DNA of 64,000 bases from Sinorhizobium chiapasense. GTDB lineage: Bacteria; Pseudomonadota; Alphaproteobacteria; Rhizobiales; Rhizobiaceae. The stretch spans positions 62,001-126,000 of the forward strand of contig NZ_CP133149.1 of NCBI RefSeq assembly GCF_036488675.1, given 5' to 3'. Numbering within the stretch: the stretch's first letter is position 1; every line of letters begins with the position of its first letter. Of this stretch, positions 8,477 to 17,988 are shown piece by piece. The notes below the pieces were generated by a model. That model was not told the DNA's origin. It worked only from the letters and a program-made list of their open reading frames with translations, and did no database searches. The translations under genes were made by a program, and so were the position numbers.

Positions 8477-10742
8477 GTTGGAGCATCCGGGCGCGCTTTC
8501 GCGCCGTAGCTTTCTGGTCGGTCTCGCCGGCGCGGCCGTCACTTTCGGTTTCGCACCAGGGGAGGGCACCGCGCAAGAGTCGGGATCGAGCCCCTTCGAG
8601 CCCACGATTTGGTACAGCCTTGACCGCGATGAAATCGTGACCGTGAACATCGTCCGTGCGGAAATGGGTCAGCACATCGGCACTGCCATCGCCCGCGTCC
8701 TCGCCGATGAACTCGAGGTAGACTGGAGCAACGTCCGCATCCTGCTGGTCGATACCGATCCGAAATGGGGCTACATGCAGACTGGCGGCAGCAAGTCGGT
8801 CTGGGTCGATTTCCCGATTTACAGCCGCGCCGGTGCTGCAGGCCGCATCGCCCTCATCGAGGCCGGCGCAAGGCTGCTCGGGGTGAGCCCGTCGCAATGT
8901 GTTGCGCGCCGGGGCGCCGTGTCTGCCGAAGGCCGGTCCATCACCTATGGCGAAATCGTCCGGCGCGGCGGGCCGACGCGCGAATTTACGTCAGACCAAC
9001 TTGCGAAGCTGCCGATCAAGCGGCCCTCAGAGCGACGTCTTATCGGGCAAAAAAGCGACGCTCTCGACGTCCCCGCGAAGATCAACGGCACCGCGCGTTA
9101 CGGAATCGATGCGATCGTTGAAGGCATGGTTTATGCGCGGCCGAAGATTCCTCCGACGCGTTACGGTTCGGTGGTCCGCGCCGTCGATGATTCCGCGGCG
9201 AAGCGGATCAAGGGATATCTCACGAGCATCGTAATCGAAGATCCTTCCAACACGGTGCCCGGTTGGGTCGTCGTGTGCGCGACATCCTATCCGGCGGCGA
9301 TCCGCGCCGCTGACCTCGTCAAGGTCGATTGGGCCGCGGGTGATGCTGCGAAGGTGTCGGAGCAGGACATCCTCGATTACGGCGCAACGCAGATCGCTGC
9401 GCCGCGCGGGGGCGCGCTTGTGGTTGATGACCCAGAAGTCGATTCCGCCTTTCGCGCAGCCGCCTCCACGCTCGAGCGGACCTACACAACCAGCAGCGTT
9501 CTCCATGCCCAGCTCGAACCGGTCAACGCCCTCGCCTTCGAGAAGGACGGCCGCTTCGAGATCCATACCGGCAGTCAGGCGCAGAGCACGATATTGCCCG
9601 TGCTGGCACGGGCGCTCGATCTGGCGCAGGATCGCATTGTCCTGCGGACCTATCTGCTCGGCGGAGCATTCGGGCGGAGGCTCAACACCGATTATGCCGT
9701 CCCTGCCGCGCTGGCCGCCAAGGCTCTTGGCAAGCCCGTGAAGCTCGTGCTGACGCGCCAGGATGACACGCGCTTCGACTCGTTTCGCTCGCCGTCGATA
9801 CAGAAACTGCGGCTGGCGTTCGACGTCCGTGGGAAGGTCACGGCCATGGAACATCACGCGTCGGCCGGCTGGCCGACCTCGGTCTATTTCCCGCCGGCGA
9901 ACATGCCAAAGGCGCCCGATGGAAACCCGTTCGATCCATTTGCCATCGACGGCGCGGACCACTGGTACAGCGTTGGGGCGCAACGCGTCCGCGCACTCGA
10001 GAACGACCTTGCCAATCGTGCGTTTCGCCCCGGTTATCTGCGCGCGGTCGGGCCCGGCTGGATCAATTGGGCGGTTGAAACCTTCATGGATGAGGCCGCA
10101 CTGGTGGCCCGCGCCGACCCTGTCGCATTCCGCCTCGGGCTGTTGGACGCTCGCGGCCGCAATGCCGGGTCGGCGCCCAATTCGGTGAACGGCGCGAAGC
10201 GTCAGGCAGAGGTCCTCAAACGGGCGGCGAAAAAAGCCGGATGGGGCTCGTCCATGCCCAGGGACACAGCGCTCGGCGTTGCCACCACATTTGGTCAATC
10301 ACGTTCGATGCCCACATGGGTCGCTTGCGTCGCGCGCGTTCGCGTCGACCGCAGCAGCGGCGACGTTTCAGTCGAAAAGCTCACAATTGCTGTCGATGCA
10401 GGCACCCTCATTCATCCAGACGGCGCACTCGCGCAAGTCGAAGGCAGCGTTCTGTGGGGCCTCAGCATGGCGCTCTATGAGGGAACCGAGTTCCACAAGG
10501 GCCAAGTTAAGGACACGAACTTCGACAGCTATACGCCGTTGCGCATCGGCGACGTACCGGAGCTCGACATCGAGTTCATCGAGAGCGTCGAGGCTCCAGT
10601 CGGCCTCGGCGAACCGGGCACAACCGTCGTCGCGCCCGCCATCGGCAATGCCATTTTTGCGGCGACAGGTGTTCGCTTGCGCCACCTGCCCATCCGGTCA
10701 ACCGCCGTCCTCGCGGCGCTCGCGTCTCTCAAACCGGTCTAA
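8469..10742 (+). CDS. Molybdopterin-binding subunit of xanthine-dehydrogenase family (IorB-like)
   Basis: The product has about 757 aa. ATG 8469 is preferred because AAGAAGG at 8454-8459 is well placed; an ATG at 8460 is adjacent to that site. It begins with a twin-arginine signal (SRRSFLVGLAGAAVTFGF), so the folded Mo enzyme is exported. Blocks such as GGAFGRRLNTDYAVPAALAAK and the C-terminal VGLGEPGTTVVAPAIGNAIF, with its catalytic-type Glu, are typical of the family. It hydroxylates an N-heterocycle or aldehyde; the substrate cannot be read from sequence. With the triheme cytochrome it would form a periplasmic oxidase chain. Confidence 0.92.
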   Translation: MSELEHPGALSRRSFLVGLAGAAVTFGFAPGEGTAQESGSSPFEPTIWYSLDRDEIVTVNIVRAEMGQHIGTAIARVLADELEVDWSNVRILLVDTDPKWGYMQTGGSKSVWVDFPIYSRAGAAGRIALIEAGARLLGVSPSQCVARRGAVSAEGRSITYGEIVRRGGPTREFTSDQLAKLPIKRPSERRLIGQKSDALDVPAKINGTARYGIDAIVEGMVYARPKIPPTRYGSVVRAVDDSAAKRIKGYLTSIVIEDPSNTVPGWVVVCATSYPAAIRAADLVKVDWAAGDAAKVSEQDILDYGATQIAAPRGGALVVDDPEVDSAFRAAASTLERTYTTSSVLHAQLEPVNALAFEKDGRFEIHTGSQAQSTILPVLARALDLAQDRIVLRTYLLGGAFGRRLNTDYAVPAALAAKALGKPVKLVLTRQDDTRFDSFRSPSIQKLRLAFDVRGKVTAMEHHASAGWPTSVYFPPANMPKAPDGNPFDPFAIDGADHWYSVGAQRVRALENDLANRAFRPGYLRAVGPGWINWAVETFMDEAALVARADPVAFRLGLLDARGRNAGSAPNSVNGAKRQAEVLKRAAKKAGWGSSMPRDTALGVATTFGQSRSMPTWVACVARVRVDRSSGDVSVEKLTIAVDAGTLIHPDGALAQVEGSVLWGLSMALYEGTEFHKGQVKDTNFDSYTPLRIGDVPELDIEFIESVEAPVGLGEPGTTVVAPAIGNAIFAATGVRLRHLPIRSTAVLAALASLKPV

Positions 10743-10761
10743 GAAACCATAGGAGTTCTCT

Positions 10762-11352
10762 ATGCGCGTCTTTCTTGCGATCTGCTTCACGCTTTTTGCA
10801 TCATCCGCCTTCGCTCACACAGGTGTCGGTTCGGCGTCCGGCGTCATACACGGCTTCTTGCACCCGTTGAGCGGAATTGACCACATTCTGGCGATGATCG
10901 CGGTCGGAATCTTGGCCGCCAATCTGGGCGGACGCGCAATCTGGGCTGTGCCGCTCACGTTCATGGCGTTGATGGGAGTGGGTGGTTTTCTCGGCATCGC
11001 GCATGTCCCGCTGCCCTTTATCGAGCTTGGAATCGCGCTTTCGATCATTGTGCTTGGGCTTGCGGTTGCGGCGCAATGGGATTGGCCCATCGCCGCCGCG
11101 ATGGCGCTCGTCGGCGTCTTCGCAATCTTCCACGGCCATGCCCATGGGGCCGAGATGCCTGTTGATCCCGCGGGACTGGCGTACGCGCTTGGCTTTATGC
11201 TCGCCGCGGGGCATCTGCACTTGATCGGCATCGGAATCGGAATTGGAGCCGCGCGGCTCGCTTCGACAAGGTCGCATGCGCAGCGGCTTACGCAGTTCGG
11301 CGGCGCGGCGATCGCCGTCCTGGGCGGAGGTGTGTTGGTAGGGCTCGTTTAA
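10762..11352 (+). CDS. HupE/UreJ family metal permease
   Basis: The product has 196 aa with an N-terminal signal (FLAICFTLFASSAFAHTG) and about six membrane segments. The family signature HGFLHPLSGIDHILAMIAVG and the later histidine-rich FHGHAHGAEMP are present. HupE/UreJ proteins are secondary nickel or cobalt permeases usually found with hydrogenase or urease genes. No such genes are here, so its metal and purpose in this cluster are uncertain. AGGAG precedes the ATG 19 bases after the Mo-subunit stop, so it is probably in the same operon. Confidence 0.92.
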   Translation: MRVFLAICFTLFASSAFAHTGVGSASGVIHGFLHPLSGIDHILAMIAVGILAANLGGRAIWAVPLTFMALMGVGGFLGIAHVPLPFIELGIALSIIVLGLAVAAQWDWPIAAAMALVGVFAIFHGHAHGAEMPVDPAGLAYALGFMLAAGHLHLIGIGIGIGAARLASTRSHAQRLTQFGGAAIAVLGGGVLVGLV

Positions 11353-11848
11353 TCCGGTTGGCGGTGAAACCACCGATCGGTGGCGCCCCAACGGGTTGCC
11401 AGTCGTCGCGGACCCTCTCTGGTCATGGTTCACCGGCATCTGCCGAGCTATCGCGCAACGCATCCCGGTATGCTTGCGTTGCCATTCCATCGCAGCATCC
11501 GATTGGTTAAGGAAGCCCTCGGCGCGGCCTGCCTGCATTCCAAGCTAGTCGTGAGCCGGCAGCGGCGCGACGAATGTGGTCGATGCGTTGGATAGGCATT
11601 CGCGACGATTTGCCGAGATTTGCACTGCTTTACTCCTACCGACGTTCCTTGTCGCATACCATTGGCTCATCAGAGGCAGACAGCTCCACAAGTGCTCGGC
11701 GCCCGGTGCCCCCCGCCGTGGCTCGCCTGCGGCCGGTCCCTTCCCCTCCCGAGGACCGGCCGCCCCTTCGCGGCAGCGCTGGACCGGATGGGCAGGCCTT
11801 TTGGATCGTGGAACTCCCAATCGTTGAACACCGGACGGAGATTTTTCT
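11353..11848. other. No supported gene; weak hairpin near start
   Basis: The stretch between hupE and hemA has no convincing frame. CCACCGATCGGTGG (11370-11383) is a small palindrome that could end the upstream operon. GGAG at 11837-11840 is the ribosome site for the next gene. Confidence 0.5.
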
Positions 11849-13078
11849 TTGACCTATGATCATCTCTTTTCCGCGGCGCTTGCTCGCCTGCATGCCGAAC
11901 GGCGCTATCGCGTGTTTGCCGATCTCGAGCGCGTTGCCGGACGTTTCCCGCATGCAATATGGCATTCCCCGGACGGCCCGCGCCCGGTCGTGATCTGGTG
12001 CTCGAACGATTACCTTGGCATGGGCCAGCATCCGAAGGTGATCGGCGCCATGGTTGAAACCGCCACTCGCCTGGGCGCTGGCGCCGGCGGTACCCGCAAC
12101 ATTTCCGGCACCAACCATCCGTTGGTCGAATTGGAACGCGAGCTCGCCGACCTGCACGGCAAGGAAGCGGCGCTGGTCTTCACCTCGGGGTATGTGTCCA
12201 ACGAGACCGGCATCTCCACCATCGCCAAGTTGCTTCCAAACTGCCTCATCCTGTCGGACGCCTGGAACCACAACTCGATGATCGAGGGCGTGCGACGTGC
12301 CGGCGTGGAAAAGAAGATCTGGCGCCACAACGACGTCGGGCATCTCGAAGAATTGCTGGCGGCGGAGGCGCCAGAGCGACCGAAGCTGATCATATTCGAG
12401 GCTCTCTATTCGATGGACGGCGACATCGCGCCGGTGAACCGCATCTGCGATCTGGCAGAGCGCTATGGCGCGATGACCTATATCGACGAGGTCCATTCGG
12501 TCGGCATGTACGGGAGGGCCGGCGCCGGCATCGCTGCGCGTGAAGGCGCCCTGCACCGCATCGACGTGATCGAGGGCACGCTGGCGAAGGCCTTCGGCTG
12601 CCTCGGCGGCTATATCGCGGCGAATGCCGACATCATCGATGCTGTGCGCTCGTACGCGCCAGGGTTTATTTTTACCACCGCGCTGCCGCCGGCGGTCTGC
12701 GCCGCCGCGACCGCGGCGATCCGGCACCTCAAGATTTCGCAATGGGAGCGCGACCGCCATCAGGCACGCGCCGCGCGGGTAAAGTCCGTGCTCAATGCAG
12801 CAGGCCTGCCGGTGATGCCCAGTGAGACGCACATTGTGCCGATACTGATGGGTGATCCGGAGAAGTGCAAGGACGCGAGTGATCTCCTGCTCTCCGAGCA
12901 CGGTATCTATGTCCAGCCGATCAACTATCCGACCGTCCCGCGCGGCACCGAACGGCTGCGCATCACGCCGACGCCCTACCACGATGACGTGCTGATCGAT
13001 ACGCTCGCTGAAGCGCTCGTCGATGTTTGGGGGCGTCTTGGATTGCCGCTGCGACACTGCGCGCTTGCGGCAGAGTGA
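11849..13078 (+). CDS. hemA: 5-aminolevulinate synthase
   Basis: The product has 409 aa and is a PLP enzyme of the alpha-oxoamine synthase family that condenses glycine and succinyl-CoA to 5-aminolevulinate (C4 heme pathway, typical of alphaproteobacteria). Visible are [37 protein letters not shown] and the PLP-lysine block [15 protein letters not shown]. The start is TTG at 11849 with GGAG eight bases upstream; no in-frame ATG lies nearby. The length matches the family. Next to a peroxidase and a cytochrome c it may be a second, accessory copy that raises heme supply, which is inference. Confidence 0.95.
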   Translation: MTYDHLFSAALARLHAERRYRVFADLERVAGRFPHAIWHSPDGPRPVVIWCSNDYLGMGQHPKVIGAMVETATRLGAGAGGTRNISGTNHPLVELERELADLHGKEAALVFTSGYVSNETGISTIAKLLPNCLILSDAWNHNSMIEGVRRAGVEKKIWRHNDVGHLEELLAAEAPERPKLIIFEALYSMDGDIAPVNRICDLAERYGAMTYIDEVHSVGMYGRAGAGIAAREGALHRIDVIEGTLAKAFGCLGGYIAANADIIDAVRSYAPGFIFTTALPPAVCAAATAAIRHLKISQWERDRHQARAARVKSVLNAAGLPVMPSETHIVPILMGDPEKCKDASDLLLSEHGIYVQPINYPTVPRGTERLRITPTPYHDDVLIDTLAEALVDVWGRLGLPLRHCALAAE

Positions 13079-13628
13079 CTTGCCATCGGAAAAACCCCCA
13101 AATGCCTCCCGTCGCAGTTCGATCGGGATGAAATAGTTTTGGTGATGAAAGGAGCGGGATAGCGCAACAGCCGCACCATCGAAGACGAAAAGGATTGGAA
13201 GGACCCGGCGATCCTGGCGGCGACGGCCTGGACGCCGCAGACCTCGACAATGTGGCGATACCTGTCGAGGCCGCGATGGCACGCCTCCGATCGGCGATAC
13301 ATCTGCGAACGTACGCATGGGCGCGCCTTCTCTGCCCGCAGGCAGCGGTTGTCGGTCCCCTTCAGGTCTTCGAAACGGCGCGCCGCAGCGTGTTCTTATT
13401 ATGTTCTCGTTGGGAAGAGTCAATCCCGCATGACTGCTACGTGGGCACGCAGCCGAAGACTGGGGATCGTTCTACCAAGATTTACCCGAACGAACCCTAA
13501 GGATATCGTGATCCTCGCGTCCAAGTGTGGGAAAATGACTATCAGTTACTTCATCCCGGAGCAGAATGATGATGCATGTTCTAGGCCAAATAAGCGGAAG
13601 TCGAGTAACAGCACCCGGAAGCGCTGCA
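13079..13628. other. No supported gene
   Basis: I see nothing convincing between hemA and the small gene at 13629. The frames that are open lack recognisable motifs and ribosome sites. Confidence 0.45.
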
Positions 13629-13790
13629 ATGAACTACGATGTAGAAACCAGCTATAGCAACGGGAAACACTGGACATTCTGGAATGAGTACGGATCTCTG
13701 GATAAGGCGAGATATGCCGTTGCCATGCTGAAACGGTCTTCCCCTGAGAACTTCACCGCCCGGATTATCAAGAAAGAGGTCTTGGAATAA
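13629..13790 (+). CDS. Small hypothetical protein
   Basis: The product has 53 aa (MNYDVETSYSNGKHWTFW to ARIIKKEVLE). It is acidic/aromatic at the N terminus with a helical middle (LDKARYAVAMLKRS) and a basic tail. GGAAG lies about nine bases upstream of ATG 13629; an in-frame ATG at 13566 is possible but its extension looks unlike coding sequence. Function is unknown. Confidence 0.6.
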   Translation: MNYDVETSYSNGKHWTFWNEYGSLDKARYAVAMLKRSSPENFTARIIKKEVLE

Positions 13791-14012
13791 AAGCTTGGCA
13801 TTGGATCTGGGTGCAACGGTGCCAGGTCACTGTCATTCTCCAGCCAGTTGATAACTTCTGGAGACAAATTCGGAAACGCACAATTCCAGTAGCTCCAGAG
13901 CTCGGTCGGTCTCATTCAATTTTGTCGAGGCGAAGGCACATTGTAGCGATCCAGGGTATCATAGGGATCCATGACGATTACCCCGACGCAACGTCAACTA
14001 CGGGAGGTTCTC

Positions 14013-15032
14013 ATGACACGGATGCGTGCTGTCCAAGTGAAAAACGCCAACGGACCATTCGAGCTGGTCGAACGCGAGATCCCGACCCCGGCTGCGGGCC
14101 AGGTCCTGATCAAGGTCCAGGCGTGCGGGATATGTCACAGCGATGCCTTCACCAAATCGGGGGCATTCCCGGGCATTGCCTATCCGCGCGTGCCGGGCCA
14201 CGAAGTTGTGGGAGTCATCGACAAGGTCGGCGAGCGTGTGCCCAATTGGACGCTGGGGCAACGGGTCGGCGTCGGCTGGCACGGCGGCCATTGCGGCCAT
14301 TGTCCCTCCTGCCGCCGTGGCGATTTCATCACATGCGCGAACGGGAAAATTCCCGGCATCACCTATGATGGCGGCTATGCCGATTACATGATCGCGCCGT
14401 TCGAGGCCCTGGTAGCGATCCCAGATGATCTGCAGGCGGCCGAGGCAGCGCCGCTCTTGTGCGCTGGCATCACGACCTACAATGCATTGCGGAATGGCGG
14501 GATCTCTGCGGGCGACACTGTGGCGGTGCTTGGCATCGGTGGTCTCGGTCATCTCGGTGTGCAGTTCGCCGCCAAGATGGGCTGCCGCACGGTCGCCATA
14601 GCGCGCGGCGCGGACAAGGAACCGCTGGCACGCAAGCTTGGCGCGCATCACTATTTCGATAGCACCACCCAGGATGTCGCCGCTGAACTGAACAAGCTGG
14701 GCGGAGCGCGTGTTATCTTGTCCACCGTCACCAATTCGAAGGCGATGAGCGCGGTGCTTGGTGGATTGGCAATTGATGGCAAGATGATCGTCGTTGGCGC
14801 TTCACCCGATCCCATCGAGGTCTCGCCATTCCTGCTAATCGGCGGCCGCCGGGCGATCCAGGGATGGCCATCTGGAACCTCGACTGATTCTGAGGACACG
14901 TTGGCTTTCAGCGCCCTCGCCAACATTCGGCCGATGATCGAAACGATGCCGCTCGAGCGAGCGGCCGATGCTTATGAGCGGATGATGAGCGGCGCCGCCC
15001 GGTTCCGGATGGTGATAACGACCGGGCAATAG
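14013..15032 (+). CDS. Zinc-dependent alcohol dehydrogenase (MDR family)
   Basis: The product has 339 aa from ATG 14013, chosen because GGGAGG lies six bases upstream (an in-frame ATG at 13971 lacks one). Catalytic zinc ligands sit in CGICHSDAF and GHEVVG. The structural-zinc loop is GGHCGHCPSCRRGDFITC. The NAD(P)-binding motif is GIGGLGHLGVQFA. It oxidises alcohols to aldehydes, or reduces them, in the cytoplasm. It resembles AdhT/AdhP-type enzymes. It follows the small gene at 13629 but a 222-base gap suggests its own promoter. Confidence 0.93.
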   Translation: MTRMRAVQVKNANGPFELVEREIPTPAAGQVLIKVQACGICHSDAFTKSGAFPGIAYPRVPGHEVVGVIDKVGERVPNWTLGQRVGVGWHGGHCGHCPSCRRGDFITCANGKIPGITYDGGYADYMIAPFEALVAIPDDLQAAEAAPLLCAGITTYNALRNGGISAGDTVAVLGIGGLGHLGVQFAAKMGCRTVAIARGADKEPLARKLGAHHYFDSTTQDVAAELNKLGGARVILSTVTNSKAMSAVLGGLAIDGKMIVVGASPDPIEVSPFLLIGGRRAIQGWPSGTSTDSEDTLAFSALANIRPMIETMPLERAADAYERMMSGAARFRMVITTGQ

Positions 15033-15283
15033 TCCGGTCGTGACGCACATGAGGGAACGTCAGGCGGCTTCGCAGCCGCGGGACCTCCCTTTTCGCCTTT
15101 GGTTGCCGAGCGCCCGATCGAGGATGAACTTGCTCCAGACATCCGTTCGCCTACTCTCCTGATGCGATGCTCCTGGTGTCGGAACTGCGGGAATGATCCA
15201 CATTCGCGGGAACCCGCGGCTTTCGCTGATGAAGGAACCTCGAGGCATTGCTCCGATCGCTGAATCTATGCAGCCGAATGTGG

Positions 15284-15741
15284 TTAGCTGTGCCCGCCGG
15301 GCGCGCGCGGAACAACGAGCTTGGCCCTGAGAATCTGGACTATCTCGCCGCGTTGATTGATTGTGCGGCTCAGAATCGTTGCAATGCCTCGATCGGGCTT
15401 CGATCGGGAGGACGTGATCTCGACCACTTCGCTTTCGACGTGCAGGATGTCGCCAGGGCGCGTCGGGGCCGGCCAATTGAGGTCTCCTCCTGCTCCAACG
15501 AGGCCACCCGCCAGGGGCAAGCCGGTCTCGACGTTGAGACGCATCGTAAGAGCAGCCGTGTGCCAGCCGCTTGCGGCCAATCCCTTGAAGAGGGTGTCCT
15601 TGGCCGCGTCGTCGTCGGTGTGAAATGGCTGCGGGTCGAATTGGGCCGCGAACGCCTTGATCTGCGCTTCCTCGCGCTTGTGAAGCGCTGTCCAACGTAT
15701 AGGTCATCCAGATAGAGACGATCAGACGCGGAATTACTCAT
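15284..15741 (-). pseudogene. MaoC-like dehydratase, frameshifted
   Basis: The N-terminal part (MSNSASDRLYLDDLYVGQRFTS) and the rest (EEAQIKAFAAQFDPQPFHTDDDAAKDTLF then ASGWHTAALTMRLNVETG to the stop at 15284) lie in different frames. The switch falls around 15688-15693. Together they make a complete hot-dog-fold MaoC dehydratase of about 150 aa, which hydrates enoyl-CoA substrates. The usual segment between RFTS and the EEAQ helix is short, so several bases may be missing. GGAGG upstream supports the ATG at 15741. Confidence 0.8.
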
Positions 15742-15930
15742 CACTTACCTCCAATGAAAGATCACAAGGTGCCCATGGATCCTCTCACATTCAACCTGAG
15801 AATAGGATTGGCCGCCTCCATGGCCGTGCCGGTTATCTTTCCCAAGCTATCGCGATTCCCCGTGAACTCATCGCCAGCCATCCAGACGTCATAATGTTGT
15901 ATCGTTTCCTAGCCACCTGGTTGGTGATCA

Positions 15931-16269
15931 ATGCGGATCTTGAGACCGCCCGCTGGCCCGCTCAGGAGCTGCTGGCGGCCCAACCCGGCGTTGCAATCGG
16001 AAAATTTCGCTCGATTCGTGGAGGGGCTCCGCCCTGGCATCGTGTTCTATCTGTCCGGTTTGCTGTCGCTGCTCGCGGGCCTGGCAATCGTCAACCTGCA
16101 CAACAGATGGCAGATGGACTGGCGCGTGATCATCACGGTGCTGGGCTGGCTGATGACAATCGGTGGTATCATCCGCATTGTCTTGCCGCAGGTCGCTATT
16201 GCTGTCGGTTCCACCATCTATGGCGGCCGCGCCTCTACAATCGTCGCGGCTGAGACCACGGAATTATAG
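15931..16269 (+). CDS. Small membrane protein, possibly 5' frameshifted
   Basis: The product has 112 aa. The C-terminal two thirds is clearly coding: FARFVEGLRPGIVFYLSGLLSLLAGLAIV then a second long hydrophobic pair (VIITVLGWLMTIGGIIRIVL). The first 25 residues look poor, while the frame opened at 15894 begins with a hydrophobic MLYRFLATWLVI that would suit a first membrane helix. A frameshift between about 15930 and 15990 is likely. Function is unknown. It is followed two bases later by another small membrane gene. Confidence 0.6.
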   Translation: MRILRPPAGPLRSCWRPNPALQSENFARFVEGLRPGIVFYLSGLLSLLAGLAIVNLHNRWQMDWRVIITVLGWLMTIGGIIRIVLPQVAIAVGSTIYGGRASTIVAAETTEL

Positions 16270-16271
16270 GG

Positions 16272-16436
16272 ATGCTCGCAGCAGTTGCGATGGTAGGTTC
16301 GGCCGTTATCACGAAATCGGTCGAACGGATGCAGAAGCTGACAAAATCACACGTCACTATCCTAACGGTCGTGAGCGTTCTCTTCGTGGCGCAAGTCATT
16401 TTGTCACTAGCCGCCGTGCTGGGCTGGCTTCCCTGA
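16272..16436 (+). CDS. Small single-pass membrane protein
   Basis: The product has 54 aa (MLAAVAMVGSAVITKSVERM to VLGWLP) with one strong hydrophobic segment (VTILTVVSVLFVAQVILSLAAVLG) after a short amphipathic N terminus. The ATG lies two bases after the stop of the preceding membrane gene, so the pair is probably cotranslated. No homology is recognised. Confidence 0.6.
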   Translation: MLAAVAMVGSAVITKSVERMQKLTKSHVTILTVVSVLFVAQVILSLAAVLGWLP

Positions 16437-16619
16437 GTGCACCCCCTTACAAAGAGTAAGGGGGAGTGGGGCCTGCGGTGAACGGCTTAATTCGTTCGGA
16501 ACCGGAAATTCCGATCCGTATACACGAGCGGCAGCAATGGGTCGATTCTGCTCGTTCCTGTAGGTCTCACTAGGGCCGGAAGTCGTCATGCGGGACAGCC
16601 GACCCCAATGGAGTTTTTT

Positions 16620-16873
16620 ATGACACCAGAAAGCGCCAACTATGGACTTATTCTGCAGGCTCTGAGCTATGCGCAATCGAAATCAGGGCCGCTGAGAGCC
16701 TGCGTAAGGCACAATCTCTGGCAGACGTATTCCACAATGTTCCCAGTGGGATTGCATCCGGCAGGACGCCTGAGGATATCCGAAGAAAATTGGACGCAAC
16801 GGCGGCACGGCAGGGGTGCCAAGATTATATCAACCTACTTTTTGAAAGCGCTTCACGAAATATGAAGCGGTGA
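16620..16873 (+). pseudogene. Small helical hypothetical protein, one-base frameshift
   Basis: Reading from ATG 16620 gives MTPESANYGLILQALSYAQS; after about 16686 the coding frame shifts to RAAESLRKAQSLADVFHNVP, ending LLFESASRNMKR at 16873. The 254-base span is one base short of an 84-codon gene, which fits a single deletion. The restored protein is helical and alanine-rich. Function is unknown. Confidence 0.6.
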
Positions 16874-17221
16874 GACTTCCTCGAATTTCGCCGACAGGCG
16901 GCGAGTGTATAGTTCTCGCGCAGTAATGTCCGCCGACTGCAGACGATGGCCCCAGGCTGATAACTTGAGACCTGACTGAGATCTCGTGATCGTGACGGAG
17001 TCTCTTACGCGACCGGATCGGTGTTCTCGTGTGCGCCTTTGCAGCTACTTCCTCGCGATCGCGAGGGGGTTGAGAGGTCTCCAGCGAATCGAGCAACTCG
17101 CGGGCGCATGCCGCGATCGAACTGACCGCGCGCTCGAATGCGGCCTCGTTGCGCGCCAGCACATCGTTTCTGGCAGCGGAGGTTCGATCCGCTGCCAGCG
17201 ATGTTTCAACCAGTGGTCTGC
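16874..17221. other. No supported gene
   Basis: Nothing coding is seen. The right end contains a long hairpin listed separately. Confidence 0.5.
17161..17204 (-). terminator. Long hairpin downstream of the GYD gene
   Basis: TGGCAGCGGA (17171-17180) and TCCGCTGCCA (17188-17197) form a perfect 10-bp stem with a 7-base loop. An outer ACATCG/CGATGT pair (17161-17166, 17199-17204) extends it across a small internal loop. It lies 18 bases beyond the GYD stop. There is no T-run, so termination is only probable. Confidence 0.5.
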
Positions 17222-17554
17222 TTATTTTGCCGGGGGCTTGTAGGAAGATGCGATTTTGCCCGCCTTTTCTTGGGCCGCCTTGAATTCCGCGCCCGTATAT
17301 GCTCGTACGGTTTTGATATTCGATGCTGCCCCCGATGCGGCGACGACGAGAAGTGGCGGGATCAGGTCAGCACCGTCGTCGAATTCCGTGATTGCCATCC
17401 AGTCGGTTTCGCCGGTCGTGAGATAGAATGAATGCAGTTTCCCGCCTGCCGCTTCCATGATGGCACGGGCCGCCTTTTCTCGGTTCGTTGGATTGTCAAT
17501 CATTCCCTTCGCAGATGTGGCTGAATAGCACCCTGTGGTTATGAACAGTGGCAT
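17222..17554 (-). CDS. GYD-domain protein
   Basis: The product has 110 aa of GYD-domain type: it opens MPLFITTGCYSATSAKGMI, contains GGKLHSFYLTTGETDWMAITEFDDGADL and ends with NIKTVRAYTGAEF. GYD proteins are small dimeric ferredoxin-like-fold proteins of unknown function found beside oxidoreductases. No signal or membrane segment is present. It is transcribed opposite to its neighbours. Confidence 0.88.
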   Translation of the reverse strand: MPLFITTGCYSATSAKGMIDNPTNREKAARAIMEAAGGKLHSFYLTTGETDWMAITEFDDGADLIPPLLVVAASGAASNIKTVRAYTGAEFKAAQEKAGKIASSYKPPAK

Positions 17555-17655
17555 AGGACATCCTCCCTCAATAGTTGGGTAGATCGGGCGATCTGCCGAA
17601 TACTCAATATCTCAAAAAACTTGGCGTTAGACGAGCGTCGGACAGCAGAGCGCTA

Positions 17656-17930
17656 GATTGGTCGCCGCCTATCTCGGCGCTGTCATGGGGGCTGGCCCCG
17701 ATGACCTGCTTGGCGCAGCGATCTGCTTAGTCGCGATCTCTCTGCCTGGATTCTTGCTGCTCTTGGGCGCGTTGCCGTTCTGGGACAGCCTACGGAAGCG
17801 CCCGATGGCTCAAGGCGCCATGCGTGGCGCGAACGCTGCCGTAGTCGGCATTCTCGGCGCGCGCTATCCCGACTTCGACGGCTGCGAGGAATGGCTTGTT
17901 GATGGTATGGTTGGCTGCCGCATCTGATCC
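17656..17930 (+). pseudogene. Chromate transporter (ChrA) fragment
   Basis: About 75 residues match the ChrA membrane core: AYLGAVMGAGPDDLLGAAI then SLPGFLLLLGALPFWDSLRKRP and GANAAVVGILGA. No start, no N-terminal half and no second half are present. The frame breaks down after about 17870. It is a remnant and should not transport chromate. Confidence 0.75.
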
Positions 17931-17988
17931 CGTGCCGGCTGTACTTGCGGTTTCCGCAACGCAATTTGTTTCGGATCGAGGTTCAATC

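Noticed and set aside
9027..10298. 423-aa minus-strand open frame
   Set aside because: Antisense to the molybdopterin subunit; no motif.
11636..13423. 595-aa minus-strand open frame
   Set aside because: Antisense to hemA over most of its length; no domain and no credible start.
17171..17197. tRNA-like T-loop text (ggttcgatcc)
   Set aside because: It is the loop of a perfect hairpin; no acceptor or anticodon arms can be formed around it.
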